Shown: one piece after another, positions 62,693 to 64,000 of the stretch
How the letters are laid out: each line of letters begins with the position of its first letter
Numbering within the stretch: the stretch's first letter is position 1
NCBI GenBank assembly: GCA_031263015.1
Contig: JAISGN010000008.1
Coordinates: 186,001-250,000 of the forward strand
Source of the DNA: Bacteroidales bacterium
GTDB lineage: Bacteria; Bacteroidota; Bacteroidia; Bacteroidales; P3
DNA length: 64,000 nucleotides
Direction: 5' to 3'
The notes under the pieces: generated by a model
Database searches by the model: none
The model's input: only the letters and a program-made list of their open reading frames with translations
Told to the model about the DNA's origin: nothing
Translations under genes and position numbers: made by a program

Positions 62693-64000
62693 TCATCTTT
62701 TCCAGAATGACGGCACGAAAATGGCGAAAACCGTTATTATTTCCAAACGTCCGAGATACATTAAGGCGGAAAAAATCCATTTTGCGACATCGGGAAATGT
62801 TGAAAAGGTGGAGTATGTTTCGCTTTGCACGTATATCGGTCCCACGCAGCCCAAACAACTCAAGCATCCTTCCAATGCTTCCTCAAATGTCAAGCCGAAA
62901 AATATCAAAAGCAGAGTAGCAACCACGAAAACGGCAATGTATAGCAAGAAAACAGCGAGTACATTGTATATAACGCTGTAAGGCAAAATGTGTTTCTCTA
63001 TTTTGAGCGGCAGAACAGCCTTATTATGCAGCGTAGCCTTTGTTATGTTGCGGGAATTCTTGAAAAGAACAATGGTACGTATGAGTTTCAGACCGCCGGA
63101 GGTTGAACCGCTCATCGCACCCATAAACATAAGCACAAATAACATAAAAACAGCAGGCGTAGCCCAAAATCCGTAATCGGCATTTGTGTATCCGGTGGTT
63201 GTAATGATTGATATGACTTGAAAGAAAGCCTCTCTTAATGTTCGCTCCAAGCCCATTGTCGGCGTATAAATAAATGCGGCTACAAAAAGAGAAACAAATA
63301 TTATGATGAAAAGATATAAGCGAAATTCTTCATTGCGTCTTACTCTGCTGAAACGTCCTTTGAGAATGTTGTACATAAGGATAAAATTCGTCCCTGCTGG
63401 AATCATGAAAATCATCATCAGGTATTGTATCGGTATTGAGAAGGCTGAAGCCGATGCATCTTTGGTTGAGAATCCTCCGGATGAGACAGTGGTGAAACTA
63501 TGGCAAAAAGCATCATAAACAGACATACCTCCAATCCAGTAAGACAAAGCACAAAGCAGGGTTAAACCGCTATATATCATAACGAGAATGCGTCCTGTGG
63601 CTTTGGTGTTTGGTGTTATCTTGCCTTTATCAGGTCCTACCATTTCGGCAGAAAACAATGATATAGCCCCTCCTCCTTCTATTTGTATCAAAGACACAAC
63701 GACCACAACGATTCCTATACCTCCTATCCATTGAATGATGCTTCGCCAAAACAGAATGCCTTTCGGCAGAGCTTCTATTTGGTCAAGTATGGTGGCTCCT
63801 GTGGTTGTGAATCCTGAAACAGTCTCAAAAAATATGTCTGTGTAGGAAGATATGTAGCCTCCGAAGACAAAGGGCAATGTTCCGAAGACCGGCACAATTA
63901 TCCATATCAAAGCAACGGCGAGATAGCCCGTTCGTTTGTCTAAAGTGATATGTTTCTGAAAGTAAATGAGCCTTAAAATAATTCCTGTGGCAGCTGTGAT
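62693..64000 (-). CDS. trkH: TrkH family potassium uptake protein (N-terminus beyond window)
   Basis: The frame is open from the stop at 62693 to the window edge, 436 codons, without a convincing start; residues at the edge (YLAVALIWIIVPVFGTLPF) align with the early helices of TrkH, so the protein continues upstream by about 50 residues. Selectivity-filter loops are visible as SGFTTTGATILD, TVSSGGFSTKDAS, TTTGYTNADYG and a fourth near CLSCLGCVGP. TrkH forms the membrane pore of the Trk potassium system and needs a TrkA partner not seen here. Confidence 0.92.
   Translation of the reverse strand: MTAATGIILRLIYFQKHITLDKRTGYLAVALIWIIVPVFGTLPFVFGGYISSYTDIFFETVSGFTTTGATILDQIEALPKGILFWRSIIQWIGGIGIVVVVVSLIQIEGGGAISLFSAEMVGPDKGKITPNTKATGRILVMIYSGLTLLCALSYWIGGMSVYDAFCHSFTTVSSGGFSTKDASASAFSIPIQYLMMIFMIPAGTNFILMYNILKGRFSRVRRNEEFRLYLFIIIFVSLFVAAFIYTPTMGLERTLREAFFQVISIITTTGYTNADYGFWATPAVFMLFVLMFMGAMSGSTSGGLKLIRTIVLFKNSRNITKATLHNKAVLPLKIEKHILPYSVIYNVLAVFLLYIAVFVVATLLLIFFGLTFEEALEGCLSCLGCVGPIYVQSETYSTFSTFPDVAKWIFSALMYLGRLEIITVFAIFVPSFWKR

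Overview
The window comes from an anaerobic member of the Bacteroidota, most likely Bacteroidales. Four things point there: AT-rich promoters with the TAnnTTTG -7 box, no Shine-Dalgarno sites ahead of most genes, Bacteroidota-specific families (Bat aerotolerance proteins, DUF4292, DUF4296, type IX secretion sorting domains, a DUF2975/XRE pair), and a tmRNA whose tag reads GENQYAFAA. The metabolism is anaerobic and ferredoxin-based. There are a 2-oxoacid:ferredoxin oxidoreductase (KorAB), an indolepyruvate:ferredoxin oxidoreductase (IorAB), the [FeFe]-hydrogenase maturase HydF, an EFR1-type flavodoxin/ferredoxin protein, glycine-cleavage proteins GcvT and GcvH, and a 1080-residue iron-sulfur/flavin amine dehydrogenase fusion. 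No phage, IS element, CRISPR array or rRNA operon was seen.

Layout. 1-4 kb: end of a secreted protein, a lytic transglycosylase and ribosomal protein S1. 4-9 kb (+): CtpA, TsaB, Asd and a PagL-like barrel protein. 9-12.5 kb (-): an OmpA-family protein, GalE and a DegT aminotransferase. 12.9-15.7 kb (+): an outer-membrane barrel, an unknown helical protein and a small membrane protein. 15.8-33.2 kb (-): SulP transporter, tRNA-Leu, KorBA, the fusion oxidoreductase, RadA, two lipoproteins, HydF, an M16 peptidase, an XRE/DUF2975 pair and RimM. 33.5-36 kb: tRNA-Asp, tmRNA and BatB/BatC. 36.4-41.7 kb (+): S15, PNPase, GcvT and an endonuclease/phosphatase-family protein. 42-45.2 kb (-): DUF4292 lipoprotein, TPR lipoprotein and sugar nucleotidyltransferase. 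45.5-49.4 kb: trigger factor, then AroA with a sigma-54-type activator. 49.7-52.6 kb (+): FabD, uridine phosphorylase, DUF4296 and the EFR1 protein. 52.6-56.9 kb (-): SurE, VanZ, GcvH and a T9SS-sorted subtilase. 57.2-62.7 kb (+): sirtuin, an RNase R-like protein without its catalytic domain, IorAB and a ZIP transporter. The window ends inside TrkH.

The most unusual feature is not a gene. Sixteen intergenic stretches hold arrays of an 11-bp core (AAAGGCTGTTT, its reverse complement AAACAGCCTTT, and variants) in both orientations. The cores sit on an almost perfect 21-bp lattice: 87 cores counted by hand, all but one separated by exact multiples of 21 bp. Many arrays end in an outward-facing palindromic cap (GTGCGTGTCGCACTGAC on the left, its reverse complement on the right), so complete copies look like miniature elements with terminal inverted repeats. 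Internal tandem duplications are exactly 63 bp (3 x 21). One copy lies in frame inside a coding sequence. A second, unrelated sequence family (TTGATTTCGCTATAACGTTG-like) at two loci also repeats every 21 bp. I know of no described system matching this.

Only the sequence was available. Family assignments rest on recognised motifs, not on searches.
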